Origin: Pandoraea anhela
GTDB lineage: Bacteria > Pseudomonadota > Gammaproteobacteria > Burkholderiales > Burkholderiaceae
Direction of reading: 5' to 3'
DNA length: 64,000 bases
NCBI RefSeq assembly: GCF_902459655.1
Contig: NZ_CABPSB010000006.1
Location: 186,001-250,000 of the forward strand
Shown here: positions 27,915-36,307 of the stretch, one piece after another
Layout of the letters: the number at the start of each line of letters is the position of its first letter
Position numbering within the stretch: position 1 is the first letter of the stretch
Position numbers and translations under genes: made by a program
The notes under the pieces: model-generated
The model's database searches: none
The model's input: only the letters and a program-made list of their open reading frames with translations
What the model was told of the DNA's origin: nothing

Positions 27915-28347
27915 TGACGGAGCCGTTCTGACTCAAGGTCAGCGTCGCATACGCCAGGTATTCGCTCGGCGCATTCCCCCACAGCGAATTGCGCCACGCG
28001 CGGCGCACCGAGTAATTGAGCACGACGCAGCCCGTCGGCCAGGTGCCGGGGCTGTAGATGGTGCTCACGATGCCGTAAGCCCGCAGTCGCGCCTGAATCG
28101 CGGGTAACAAATCGGAGATCCCGTCCGACGACAGCTCGATGCACATGGCGTGCGAGAGCAGTTCCGGCGCGGCCGACTCGGTCGGCGGCGACACCGACGG
28201 CAATTGGTCCGAGAGCACCACGCCCGTCGACACCATCGTGGCGGCGACCTGCGCGGCGATCACCGGCGCAGGCGTGGCGAAAAGGCATCCGCCCAGGGTC
28301 GCGCTGGCCGCAGCCGCCAGCGCCAGCACCATCGCGAGGCGCTTCAT
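27814..28347 (-). CDS. Lipoprotein of unknown function coupled to FlgH paralogue
   Basis: 177 residues. Signal peptide with lipobox LGGC (Cys at 21) indicates an outer- or inner-membrane lipoprotein. The mature part has a central Cys pair and a beta-like C-terminal half (VVLNYSVRRAWRNSLWG, YLAYATLTLSQNG). Its ATG overlaps the TGA of the upstream flgH-like gene (ATGA), so the two are co-translated. Its 3' end overlaps the convergent repeat-protein gene by 101 bp. I do not recognise the family; the pairing suggests a partner of the FlgH-like ring protein. Confidence 0.7.
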   Translation of the reverse strand: MKRLAMVLALAAAASATLGGCLFATPAPVIAAQVAATMVSTGVVLSDQLPSVSPPTESAAPELLSHAMCIELSSDGISDLLPAIQARLRAYGIVSTIYSPGTWPTGCVVLNYSVRRAWRNSLWGNAPSEYLAYATLTLSQNGSVINTVYFDGRSSTVESWSASNSRMAQLVDRLVVF

Positions 28348-29084
28348 CAGAACGGCGATACGTCGAGCAGAATCGATTGCAGCCAGCCGCCGCTGCTGCC
28401 GTTGGCGACTTGGCCCTCGTCCACGCGCGCCACCTTGGCCTGTCCGACCTTGCTCGACGCCACCACGTTGGAGGGCGAGATATCGAACTTGTTGACCACG
28501 CCGGTAAAGCGGAACGTCTCCATATTGCGCCCCTGCATGACCTGCTTTTCGCCACCGACCACGTAGGCCCCATTGGGCAGCACCTCCACAATTGCCACCG
28601 CAATCGTGCCGGTGAGTACCGAACTCGACGTGTCCGTACCGTTGCCCTTGAAGCTGCTGGCCTGCTGGCCGATATTGAACCAGCGCTCGAGCACCGAGTC
28701 GGCGCCGTCAGCCTTGGCGCTCTTGGCCGTCGCGCTGGCGTTTCGTGTGGTGTCGCTCTGCGATTTGCTGGTGCCCGACGAGGTCTCCGAGACGGCGATC
28801 GTCAGCAAGTCGCCCACACGATGCGCGACGGGCGTCTCGAACCAGTTCGTCGCCGTGGTCGGCTGATAGATGGAACCCGCCGTCTGGACATTCGCGACAC
28901 GCGGCATCGGCATGACGGCCATCGGCGTTGCCGTGACCTGCGTGCTGGCACACCCGGCGAGCATTCCGCCCGCGCCGAGGAGCGTCAGGAGGGCCGCCGC
29001 AGCGGCAAACCTGCGCCGCGTGAAATGAACCACGCGCGGGAAGACGCGCGCTAACGTGCGCGATAGCATCGACAGTTTCGACAT
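28347..29084 (-). CDS. FlgH-like lipoprotein (orphan L-ring paralogue)
   Basis: 245 residues from ATG 29084; an ATG 36 bp upstream is an alternative, and neither has a strong ribosome site. Lipobox LAGC with Cys 45 after an unusually long basic lead. The mature chain follows the FlgH pattern: GSIYQPTTATNWFETPVAHR, then RVGDLLTIAVSETSSGTSKS, LTGTIAVAIVEVLPNGAYVV, GGEKQVMQG, RFTGVVNKFDISPSNVV and QVANGSSGGWLQSILL. FlgH normally forms the outer-membrane L ring and is encoded between flgG and flgI. This copy is far from the flg operon, with only a small lipoprotein gene for company, and the central segment (about 100-150) is divergent. A paralogue with a different ring role is likely. Confidence 0.8.
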   Translation of the reverse strand: MSKLSMLSRTLARVFPRVVHFTRRRFAAAAALLTLLGAGGMLAGCASTQVTATPMAVMPMPRVANVQTAGSIYQPTTATNWFETPVAHRVGDLLTIAVSETSSGTSKSQSDTTRNASATAKSAKADGADSVLERWFNIGQQASSFKGNGTDTSSSVLTGTIAVAIVEVLPNGAYVVGGEKQVMQGRNMETFRFTGVVNKFDISPSNVVASSKVGQAKVARVDEGQVANGSSGGWLQSILLDVSPF

Positions 29085-29422
29085 GGTGAGGCGCCCCCGC
29101 GCCGGCCCCGGATGCCGCATCCGGATATCTTTCGAAAGAGATGAACGTGTGTCGGCCCTTACGTCCCGAGAAGTCCCGAGAAGCCCGTACGTACCGTGAA
29201 GCCGGCATGGCGGCCAGCGTCTTCACCGATAGTAAGAAGGGGGCGTGCAGCCACTGCGCACAAATAGAGGAAAATTTGTGGAGGCACGACGCGCCGCGCT
29301 CCGAAGCTGAGAGAATGGCGCGCCGACCTTGGCAGGGGCGCTCGTGAATGCCCGGCCGGCATGTCTTTCCTTTCGTTACACGGCAGTGCCCGGCATTGCC
29401 TTCAGCGAGACTGATCAAGCGC
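29085..29422. other. Divergent regulatory region, FlgH paralogue / BaeS-like kinase
   Basis: 338 bp. Contains tandem 10-bp units GTCCCGAGAA at 29163-29172 and 29173-29182 followed by GCCCG, and an AT-rich stretch near 29260-29280. The 10-bp spacing suits an OmpR-family regulator such as the one encoded downstream. Confidence 0.4.
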
Positions 29423-30526
29423 ATGAACTCAGGCATCACCCGCAAGCTGTTCCTCGCGATCTTCGCGACGGGACTGGTCACGATGGCGGCCACGACGGTC
29501 GTCGTGCGCTCTGCCATGACCGGCCACGGCTGGCTGCGCGGCGACAACCTGATGTACCTGACGATTCTCGGCGTCGCGCTGCTCGGCGCCATCGCCCTGC
29601 GCGTGGCGCAACGTCTGCTCGTGCCCGTCACCCCATTGCTGGAAGCCACGCACCGCATGGCGATGGGTGATTACAGCGTGCGTGCGCCCACGGCCGGGGC
29701 GGACGAACTCGCCCGGCTGGCCGTCGATCTGAACCGCCTGGCCGACACGCTCGCCCGCAACGATCAGTTGCGTCGCAACCTGCTCGCCGACATCTCCCAC
29801 GAACTGCGCACGCCGCTCTCCATATTGCGCGGCGAGATCGAAGCGATGGAGGACGGCGTACGCCCGCTCACGCAGGACGCCCTCGCCTCGTTGCGTGTCG
29901 AAATCTCTCAACTGTCCAAGCTGATCGACGATCTCTACGAGTTGTCGCTCTCGGATGTCGGCGCCCTCACCTATGAGTTTGCCCCGGTGGATATGACGGA
30001 GCGCGTGGCGACCTCGGTGGCGGCATTCCGCGACTGGTTCGAAGCCAAGGGCATTGCGCTGGACGTGCATCTGCCCGACGACACGCTCATCGTCGACGGC
30101 GATCTGCACCGCCTCACGCAACTCATCGGCAATCTATTTGAGAATTCGTTGCGTTATACCGACGGTGGCGGCGCGGTGCGTGTCTATTTGTCGTCGGCGC
30201 AGGCACAGTTGCATCTCGAGATCGAAGACTCCGCACCCGGTGTGCCCGACGAAGCCCTGCCGCGCCTGTTCGAGCGACTCTTCCGCGTGGAAGTGTCGCG
30301 CAGCCGCCGCAGTGGGGGCGCCGGCCTGGGACTTGCCTTGTGCAAACACATTGTCGAAGCGCACGGCGGGCAGATCGTCGCACGGCATTCGCCACTGGGC
30401 GGCCTGGCACTGTCGATCACGCTGCCGCGTCACAACGACGTCGCCATTGCCACGACATCATCGGCCTGCGCACTGGGCGCGGCCTCGACCTGTTTCGGTA
30501 CCCAAGCCCTGACGACCCTGAGTTGA
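29423..30526 (+). CDS. Sensor histidine kinase, BaeS-like
   Basis: 367-residue membrane kinase, start chosen at ATG 29423 just before the first hydrophobic helix. Two membrane helices near 9-27 and 46-62 enclose only about 20 residues (VVRSAMTGHGWLRGDNLMYL region), so there is hardly any periplasmic sensor. A HAMP domain follows, then the H box DISHELRTPLSILR with His near 126, the N box NLFENSLRYTDGG, and G boxes ending GAGLGLALCKHIVEAHGG. It pairs with the response regulator 12 bp downstream. BaeS senses envelope stress in enterics; here the signal is unknown. Confidence 0.88.
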   Translation: MNSGITRKLFLAIFATGLVTMAATTVVVRSAMTGHGWLRGDNLMYLTILGVALLGAIALRVAQRLLVPVTPLLEATHRMAMGDYSVRAPTAGADELARLAVDLNRLADTLARNDQLRRNLLADISHELRTPLSILRGEIEAMEDGVRPLTQDALASLRVEISQLSKLIDDLYELSLSDVGALTYEFAPVDMTERVATSVAAFRDWFEAKGIALDVHLPDDTLIVDGDLHRLTQLIGNLFENSLRYTDGGGAVRVYLSSAQAQLHLEIEDSAPGVPDEALPRLFERLFRVEVSRSRRSGGAGLGLALCKHIVEAHGGQIVARHSPLGGLALSITLPRHNDVAIATTSSACALGAASTCFGTQALTTLS

Positions 30527-30537
30527 GCCTGCCCTTT

Positions 30538-31509
30538 ATGCACACGCACTCGTCGATCCCCTTGCAGAGTCTTACGCCCGTTCCCTCCCCGGCCGCGTCT
30601 TCGCCGATCGCCCCGTCGATTCCGTCAATGGGCGGCCAATCCATCGGCCAGACCATGGGCCCGTCGATCGCGTCGACGCCACCCGCAACGTCGCTCGCCG
30701 ACAGCGCCCCGATCCTGATCGTCGAGGACGAACCGAAGCTCGCCGCGCTGCTCGCCGAGTATCTGCGTGTGGCGGGCATGCCGTGCCGTATTCTCACGGA
30801 CGGCCGCGACGTGCTGCCCGCCGTGCGCGTGACCGAACCGCGTCTGGTGCTGCTCGACCTGATGCTGCCCGGCATGGACGGCCTGGAAGTGTGCCGCGCC
30901 GTGCGTGAAATCTCCGAAGTGCCCATCGTGATGCTGACCGCGCGCGCCGCGGAGACGGATCGTCTGCTGGGCCTCGAACTCGGCGCCGACGACTACATCT
31001 GCAAACCGTTCAGTCCGCGCGAAGTCGTCGCGCGCGTCAAGGCGATCCTGCGCCGCGTTCGCGGCACCGCCGGCCCTGCCGGCACGGCCGCCAACGCGAT
31101 GACCGTCGCCCCGCCGACGCCTGCCCTGGTGATCGACGCCGTGCGTCATCACGCCAAACTCGACGGCCACGAGTTGCCGCTCACGCCGGTCGAGCTGCGC
31201 CTGCTCGCCACGCTGGCCAGTCATCCGGACAAGACGTTCCCGCGCGCGCACCTGCTCGATCGCATGTACGACGATCACCGCGTGGTCGCGGATCGCACCG
31301 TCGACAGTCACATCAAGAACCTGCGACGCAAACTGCAGGCAATCCGCCCGGACGAGGAAATCGTGCGCTCGATCTACGGCGTAGGCTACCGGCTGGAATT
31401 GCGCACGGATCGTCCGGGGACATCGCAGGCGTCGCCGGCATCGCTCATCCCCGTGGCGCGGCAAGGCGTCGCGACTATCGACAATCCGGCGGCGGCGATG
31501 CCAGAATAG
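30538..31509 (+). CDS. OmpR-family response regulator, BaeR-like
   Basis: 323 residues from ATG 30538, 11 bp after the kinase stop. An extra head of about 55 Ser/Pro-rich residues precedes the receiver domain (ILIVEDEPKLAALL); phospho-acceptor Asp lies in LLDLMLPGMDGLEV near 107, with TARAAETDRL and GADDYICKPFSPRE. The DNA-binding winged helix ends IVRSIYGVGYRLE. If the true start is one of the later ATGs (30628 or 30655) the head would be shorter; no ribosome site decides it. It probably controls the divergent FlgH paralogue operon or its own. Confidence 0.88.
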   Translation: MHTHSSIPLQSLTPVPSPAASSPIAPSIPSMGGQSIGQTMGPSIASTPPATSLADSAPILIVEDEPKLAALLAEYLRVAGMPCRILTDGRDVLPAVRVTEPRLVLLDLMLPGMDGLEVCRAVREISEVPIVMLTARAAETDRLLGLELGADDYICKPFSPREVVARVKAILRRVRGTAGPAGTAANAMTVAPPTPALVIDAVRHHAKLDGHELPLTPVELRLLATLASHPDKTFPRAHLLDRMYDDHRVVADRTVDSHIKNLRRKLQAIRPDEEIVRSIYGVGYRLELRTDRPGTSQASPASLIPVARQGVATIDNPAAAMPE

Positions 31510-31551
31510 GCGCTCCCGCGCCATCGCGGGGATCCATTGAGGAGAATGTCG

Positions 31552-31968
31552 ATGCCACGCCGCACCGCCACGCTGTCCCCGATGTCCCCGAGTCGCATCA
31601 CGCGGCTCATATGCTTCAAATCTCTGCGCAACGCCGCCGTCGCGAGCGCCCTGCTCGGCGCAAGCGGCTTTGCCATGTCGCAAACCCCCGTGTGCTTCGA
31701 CAGCGTCGGTCGTGCGCTGCCGCCCGAGCAATGCTCTCAGGCCGCGCGCGATCAGGCCGCTGCCCAGCAAGCGAGCGCGGGCACCGCAGAGCCCTCGAAA
31801 CGCGAGCATTGCAAGGCGCTCGCCGACAAAATCGCCAACACCCCCGACAAGCCCGTCTACACGCGCGATCAACGCGTCGATTCGCCCGCAGGCAATCGCG
31901 TCGACATTCCTACACGCACCAATCCGCGCAAAGCGCTCAAGGAGCAATACATGCGCGAGTGCACGTAG
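31552..31968 (+). CDS. Small exported protein of unknown function
   Basis: 138 residues. ATG 31552 has TTGAGGAGA upstream with proper spacing; the ATG 6 bp before it is too close. The N-terminus is basic then hydrophobic (NAAVASALLGASGFAMS), a likely signal peptide cleaved before QTPVCFDS. The mature part has Cys residues in PVCFDSVG, PPEQCSQ, EHCKAL and MRECT, and a charged C-terminus, suggesting a periplasmic disulfide-bonded protein. Family not recognised. It lies 42 bp after the BaeR-like gene and may share its transcript. Confidence 0.6.
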   Translation: MPRRTATLSPMSPSRITRLICFKSLRNAAVASALLGASGFAMSQTPVCFDSVGRALPPEQCSQAARDQAAAQQASAGTAEPSKREHCKALADKIANTPDKPVYTRDQRVDSPAGNRVDIPTRTNPRKALKEQYMRECT

Positions 31969-32030
31969 GAGGATGCCTACAAATTAACAGAAGTTAGCAA
32001 CACGTTGACGAAACTTATCGCGCTATTTTC

Positions 32031-32058
32031 TTGACAATCGCCATAGAGACCGCATAAT
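32031..32058 (+). promoter_or_regulatory. Predicted sigma-70 promoter with long leader
   Basis: TTGACA at 32031-32036, 16-nt spacer, CATAAT at 32053-32058. One of the best hexamer pairs in the window, about 310 nt before the SYLF lipoprotein gene. Confidence 0.6.
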
Positions 32059-32064
32059 CGACGT

Positions 32065-32374
32065 CACGCCGATGCAATGTCGTCCGAGCCCGCGATCCCA
32101 CAGGATCGCGAATCGGATGACACGCTACGCTCTCTGGCCGGTCGACTTTGAAGTCGTCGCACACGTCACACGCACACGTCCCATCGGAGCGCCTCGACTT
32201 CGTTCCTTGACCCCGGCATCCGTCGGATGCCGAACGACCGTCCTCATCATCCGCTTCACCGCCGTTGGGCGCCGCCTCGTCAGAGGCGATCTCATCGGTC
32301 TGACGTTTTATCCGCATCCACGCCGTGTCGCCGCAACACCGCTGCGCCCGGCACACGCTTTCCGGAGGGAGAAA
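32065..32374 (+). other. Long structured leader of SYLF lipoprotein gene
   Basis: Gap between genes 31969-32374. From the predicted start near 32065 the transcript would have a 310-nt leader with a perfect 8-bp hairpin (32091-32098 with 32103-32110) and a second short stem near 32141-32156. It is open in the lipoprotein frame but without ribosome site or resemblance to protein, so untranslated leader or small RNA is preferred. Confidence 0.4.
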
Positions 32375-32977
32375 ATGCAAAAACGCGAATTCCTGATGAA
32401 AACTTCCGTCGCTGTCGCCGCTGCCGCCTTCGCACTCGCCGGCTGCACAACGACCACTCCGTCGCAAGCCGACAAGAGCGACAACTCGGCCGGCGCGAAC
32501 GCCAACAAGCGCCGCGAGATCGATGCTGCGGTGAACGGCGCGCTCGACAAGATGTATGCGTCCGTGAAGGGCTCGCGCGAACTGGTCAGCAAGGCCCGTG
32601 GCGTGCTCGTGTTCCCGTCCGTGCTGCAAGCCGGCTTCGTCGTGGGGGGCGAGTACGGCGAAGGCGCGTTGCGCGTCGGCGGCGCCACGCAGGGTTATTA
32701 CAACACCGTGACCGCTTCGTTCGGGTTGCAGATCGGTGCGCAATCGAAGGCGGTCGTCTTCCTGTTCATGACGCAGGACGCTCTCGACAAATTCCAGCGT
32801 ACGGACGGCTGGACCGCCGGGGCCGACGCTTCCGTGGCCGTGGTCAAGATCGGTGCGAACGGCGCTGTCGACCTGAACACCGCCACCTCGCCGGTCGAAG
32901 TGATCGTGATGACCAACGCCGGCCTCATGGCCAACCTGAACATCGAAGGCACGAAGGTCACGAAGCTCAAGATCTGA
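32375..32977 (+). CDS. SYLF/Ysc84-domain lipoprotein
   Basis: 200 residues, ATG 32375 after GGAGGGAG. Signal peptide with lipobox LAGC (Cys 24). The remainder is the SYLF (Ysc84 actin-binding/lipid-binding) fold: ARGVLVFPSVLQAGFVVGGE, GALRV, YYNTVTASFGLQIGAQSK, VFLFMTQDALDKF and a closing NLNIEGTKVTKLKI. Bacterial members are periplasmic lipid-associated lipoproteins of poorly known function. Single gene with its own promoter and terminator. Confidence 0.9.
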   Translation: MQKREFLMKTSVAVAAAAFALAGCTTTTPSQADKSDNSAGANANKRREIDAAVNGALDKMYASVKGSRELVSKARGVLVFPSVLQAGFVVGGEYGEGALRVGGATQGYYNTVTASFGLQIGAQSKAVVFLFMTQDALDKFQRTDGWTAGADASVAVVKIGANGAVDLNTATSPVEVIVMTNAGLMANLNIEGTKVTKLKI

Positions 32978-33016
32978 CTTTGACGCCCGCGCGACACGGT
33001 CGTCTCCAAAGGAAAC

Positions 33017-33050
33017 GCGGCGTCACCCGTCTCCCGGGTGGCGCCGCTTT
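33017..33050 (+). terminator. Terminator after SYLF lipoprotein gene
   Basis: 12-bp stem with one mismatch (33017-33028 with 33036-33047), then TTT. It lies 40 bp after the stop and also faces the convergent permease gene. Confidence 0.65.
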
Positions 33051-33078
33051 GTCATGGCAGCAAACCTTCGATGCGCGC

Positions 33079-33957
33079 CTACTCGTTGGCGAACGCGGCC
33101 GGACGCCACTTGAGCAAGCGCTTCTCCAGCGACGTCAGCAGCCAGTCCGCCCCGAGCGCCACGACGGCCAGCACGATCATCGCGGCGAACACGCCACTTG
33201 CGTTGAATGCGCCCTGCGCAGTCGAGATCAGCAGCCCGATTCCCTGTTTCGAGCCGAGGAATTCGCCGACGACCGCCCCCACCAGCGCGAAGCCGAAGCT
33301 CACGTGCAAGCTCGCGAGAATCCACGACAGGGCCGACGGAATCACCACCGACATCGTTACCTGACGGCGCGATGCACCGAGAATCTGCGCGTTAGCGATC
33401 ATGTAACGGTCCGCCTCACGCACGCCCTGAAAGGCGTTGGCGAACACCACGAAGAACACCATCACGACGGCGAGCGCCACCTTCGACGCCATGCCCAGAC
33501 CGAACGCGATCACGAAAATCGAGCCGAGCACCACGCGCGGAATCGAGTTGGCGATCTGGATATAGAGACTGAAGACATCGGAGAGCAACTTGTTACGCCC
33601 GAGCACGATGCCGCAGATCACGCCGGCCACGCCCCCGATCAGGAAGCCCAGCACCGTCTCTTCGAGCGTGACGAGCACCTGCGTCCACAACGGCCCCTGT
33701 GACGTACCCTCCACGCACCAGTCGTAGATCTGCTGAACGATCAGACTCGGCTGCGAGAAAAAGAACGGGTCGATCCAGCCCACGCGCGCGGCCACTTCCC
33801 AACCGCCCAGCCCGATCACCAGAATCGCGACACGCAGGAAAACCACCAGCGCCCGACGTTGTTTGATGCGGCGTTGCGCCGCCGCTTCCTCGCGTGCGAG
33901 ATCGGCGTCGCCGATACCCGTCATGCCCGCCACCACCGCTTGTTCACTCATGTTCAT
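33079..33957 (-). CDS. ABC transporter permease, SsuC/TauC type
   Basis: 292-residue inner-membrane permease with about six helices. A basic cytoplasmic head (AAAQRRIKQRRALVVF) precedes the first helix. The BPD_transp_1 signature with the EAA loop lies near 180-210 (ANAFQGVREADRYMIANAQ, then LGASRRQ). Start at 33957 has GGGAG upstream. It is the last gene of a leftward SBP-ATPase-permease operon of the sulfonate/nitrate/taurine/thiamine-precursor class. Substrate cannot be read from sequence. Confidence 0.9.
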   Translation of the reverse strand: MNMSEQAVVAGMTGIGDADLAREEAAAQRRIKQRRALVVFLRVAILVIGLGGWEVAARVGWIDPFFFSQPSLIVQQIYDWCVEGTSQGPLWTQVLVTLEETVLGFLIGGVAGVICGIVLGRNKLLSDVFSLYIQIANSIPRVVLGSIFVIAFGLGMASKVALAVVMVFFVVFANAFQGVREADRYMIANAQILGASRRQVTMSVVIPSALSWILASLHVSFGFALVGAVVGEFLGSKQGIGLLISTAQGAFNASGVFAAMIVLAVVALGADWLLTSLEKRLLKWRPAAFANE

Positions 33958-33968
33958 GTCTCCCGTCT

Positions 33969-34811
33969 TTACCCGATCTTCACTTCTTCACGCAGGTCCG
34001 CCCAGATTTCGCGGGAGATGTCGATGAAGCGCTGTTCGTAGCGAATCTCGGACATCACGCGCGGACGCGGCAGATCGATCGTGTACGTGTTCTTCAACGT
34101 GGCCGGCCGTGCCGTGAGCACGAACACCCGGTCCGCCAACGCAATCGCCTCTTCGAGATCGTGGGTGACGAACACCACCGAGCCCGAGGTCGACGACCAC
34201 AGTTGCAGCAACTCGTCCTGCATGAGCGTGCGCGTCTGCATGTCGAGCGCGGAGAACGGTTCGTCCATCAGCAGAATTTCGGGGTTGTTGATGAACGTCT
34301 GTGCCAGCGCCACGCGCTTGCGCATCCCGCCCGAGAGTTGATGCGGGTAATGCGCGCCGAATTTGTCGAGCCCCACGCGTTTGATCCATTCGTCCGCCTG
34401 TGCGTACGCGGCGTCCTTCGACTGACCGCGAAAGAGCGGGCCGGCGGCTACGTTCTCACGCACGCTGCGCCACGGGAAAACAGCGTCGTTCTGGAAGACG
34501 AAGCCGATGCGCGGGTCGATGCCGTTGACCGGCTGGCCCATCACGCGCACGCTGCCGGCGGTAGGCCGCAGCAGGCCGGTGATCATCGACAGCGTGGTCG
34601 ACTTGCCGCAGCCGGTCGGCCCGACGATGGCGACGAATTCGCCGCGTGCGACCGACATGCTGAAGTTGCGCAGGGCGACGGTGGCCTTGCCGTCCGGCGA
34701 GATGAAGCGGCACGACACATTGTCGAACTCGATGGCGGGCGTATCGCGTGACACGCGTGAAGCGGCGCTCTCTGCGCGCGCCGGCGCCGTGGGGGTAATG
34801 GTCTGGGTCAT
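33969..34811 (-). CDS. ABC transporter ATP-binding protein, SsuB/TauB type
   Basis: 280 residues from ATG 34811 with CAGGAG upstream. Walker A VGPTGCGKSTT near 65-75, Q loop FVFQNDAVFPWRSV, signature HQLSGGMRKRVALAQ near 165, Walker B ILLMDEPFSALD and the H loop FVTHDLEEA are all intact. Separated from the permease by 11 bp. Confidence 0.93.
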   Translation of the reverse strand: MTQTITPTAPARAESAASRVSRDTPAIEFDNVSCRFISPDGKATVALRNFSMSVARGEFVAIVGPTGCGKSTTLSMITGLLRPTAGSVRVMGQPVNGIDPRIGFVFQNDAVFPWRSVRENVAAGPLFRGQSKDAAYAQADEWIKRVGLDKFGAHYPHQLSGGMRKRVALAQTFINNPEILLMDEPFSALDMQTRTLMQDELLQLWSSTSGSVVFVTHDLEEAIALADRVFVLTARPATLKNTYTIDLPRPRVMSEIRYEQRFIDISREIWADLREEVKIG

Positions 34812-34997
34812 GCCCGGCTCCTGGGTGACGTCGGAACGGTTGTTGCGGTTTCTCGAGGCGGCACGGCCCCGCACACCGGACAGTCGTCGGGTGCGGGCAG
34901 CGTCGCGTCTTCGGTGGAATAGGGCCGCGCGTCGTGCGGACCGCGCGCCGGTACTACAGGGTCAACTGAGTCAACCTGGTCGGTGGCGTAAGCCGGA

Positions 34998-36038
34998 TCA
35001 CCTGGCCTGATCGACGAACTCGTTGGTGTACGTTTTCGACAGATCGATGTGCTTGCCCTTGACGTTCGGATTGAACGCGGCGAGCACCTTGAGCACGGTC
35101 TCCGGGCCGTCCTTCGGCATGCGGCCGTCCGGCGAGTACATCGGCAGCGAGTTCTGCAACGCCTGCACGTACAGGGCCTTGTTGTTGCCGTAGTAATCCT
35201 TCGGCATCTTCTCGGTGATTTCGGCTGCCGAATGCGTATTGATGTACTTGAGCGTCTTCACGAAAGCGCGGGCGAGCTTCGCGGCTTCCGGCTTGTGCTT
35301 GTCGAGCCACGCGCGCTGCACGTACAGGCTCGACGCCGGGTACGCGCCGCCGAGCGCGGCGACCGTGCCTTCCATGGTGCGCATGTCGACCAGCACCGCC
35401 GCGTCGCCCGTCTTGATCAGTTGCGACGCGGTCGGCTCGGTGGTCATGCCGGCGTCGATACGGTTCTGCTTGATCGCGGCGATGAACGTGTTGTCCGCGC
35501 CGACCGGCAACACGGAGTATTGCGCCGAGGTCAGGCCGTGCTTGGCGGCCAGGTATTGCGTGAGGAAGTTCGTCGACGAGCCCAGGCCGGTCACGCCGAG
35601 CGTCTTGCCCTTCACGTCGGCCATGCTCTTGATGGTGTCTTTGCTCTTCGCGTTGACCAGTTCCACCTCGCCCGGCACCTGACCGAAGACGACGATCGCC
35701 TGGATCTCCTTGCCCTTGCTCTGCAAGTCGATGGCGTGATCGTAGAAGCCGACCACGGCTTGCACGGCGCCCGCGAGCAATTCGTTCTCGGCGTCGACAC
35801 CGGCGGGCTGCGACAGCAGCTCGACGTTCAGCCCTTCTTCCTTGAAGTAGCCGAGCTGCTCCGCAAGCTTGGCCGGCAGGTAGATCATCTTGGTGATGCC
35901 ACCCACCATGATCGTGATCTTGCCGCTGTCGGCAGCGAAACCCGGGGCTGCGGCCAGCGCGAGCGACGCGCCGAGCACGGCGGCCAGCAGAGGTTTCACG
36001 AAGGCTTTCGGCGCACGCACGCCAAGGCTTGCTCGCAT
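34998..36038 (-). CDS. ABC transporter substrate-binding protein, SsuA/NMT1 type
   Basis: 346 residues, ATG 36038 after GGAGA. Signal peptide with cleavage after PGFAADS. The mature protein begins KITIMVGGITKMIYLPAKLA and has LGYFKEEGLNVELLSQPAG, then GKTLGVTGLGSSTNFLTQY, the fold used for sulfonates, taurine, nitrate and pyrimidine precursors. It is the first gene of the operon; the 186-bp gap to the ATPase gene may hold an RNA element. A TctDE-like two-component system is divergent, which would suit control of this uptake system. Confidence 0.9.
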   Translation of the reverse strand: MRASLGVRAPKAFVKPLLAAVLGASLALAAAPGFAADSGKITIMVGGITKMIYLPAKLAEQLGYFKEEGLNVELLSQPAGVDAENELLAGAVQAVVGFYDHAIDLQSKGKEIQAIVVFGQVPGEVELVNAKSKDTIKSMADVKGKTLGVTGLGSSTNFLTQYLAAKHGLTSAQYSVLPVGADNTFIAAIKQNRIDAGMTTEPTASQLIKTGDAAVLVDMRTMEGTVAALGGAYPASSLYVQRAWLDKHKPEAAKLARAFVKTLKYINTHSAAEITEKMPKDYYGNNKALYVQALQNSLPMYSPDGRMPKDGPETVLKVLAAFNPNVKGKHIDLSKTYTNEFVDQAR

Positions 36039-36307
36039 TGTGATGTCTCCATTGTTTTAGGGATAATGGTCCGCGCTGCCGTTTGCGGCGCCGGCCGGCC
36101 TGACGTGAGCGATACACGCGGCCCCGGGCAGCGGGCCCGATACCTCGGATGCGGTTTCCCCTGCCTTGTCGCGAATTGTAGAAAGGCGAAGCTTTCATCG
36201 AGCTTTCGCGACATGCAGGTTTTCATCCCTCGCTCATGGGTGTTTACCCGCTGTTGGCTCGCCCGCGCTCCCCGGGCAAACTCGCCGGCGCATCCCGCCT
36301 TCCCGCC
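36039..36307. promoter_or_regulatory. Divergent promoter region with direct repeats, ABC operon / TctD-like gene
   Basis: 269 bp between divergent genes. Direct AGCTTTC repeats lie at 36190-36196 and 36201-36207, 11 bp apart, with further TTTCATC copies at 36193 and 36221. One-turn spacing is typical of OmpR-family binding sites. Confidence 0.45.

Noticed and set aside
32072-32374. In-frame upstream extension of the SYLF lipoprotein
   Set aside because: The ATG at 32375 has a strong ribosome site and begins a perfect lipoprotein signal; the upstream residues are Arg-rich and unlike protein.
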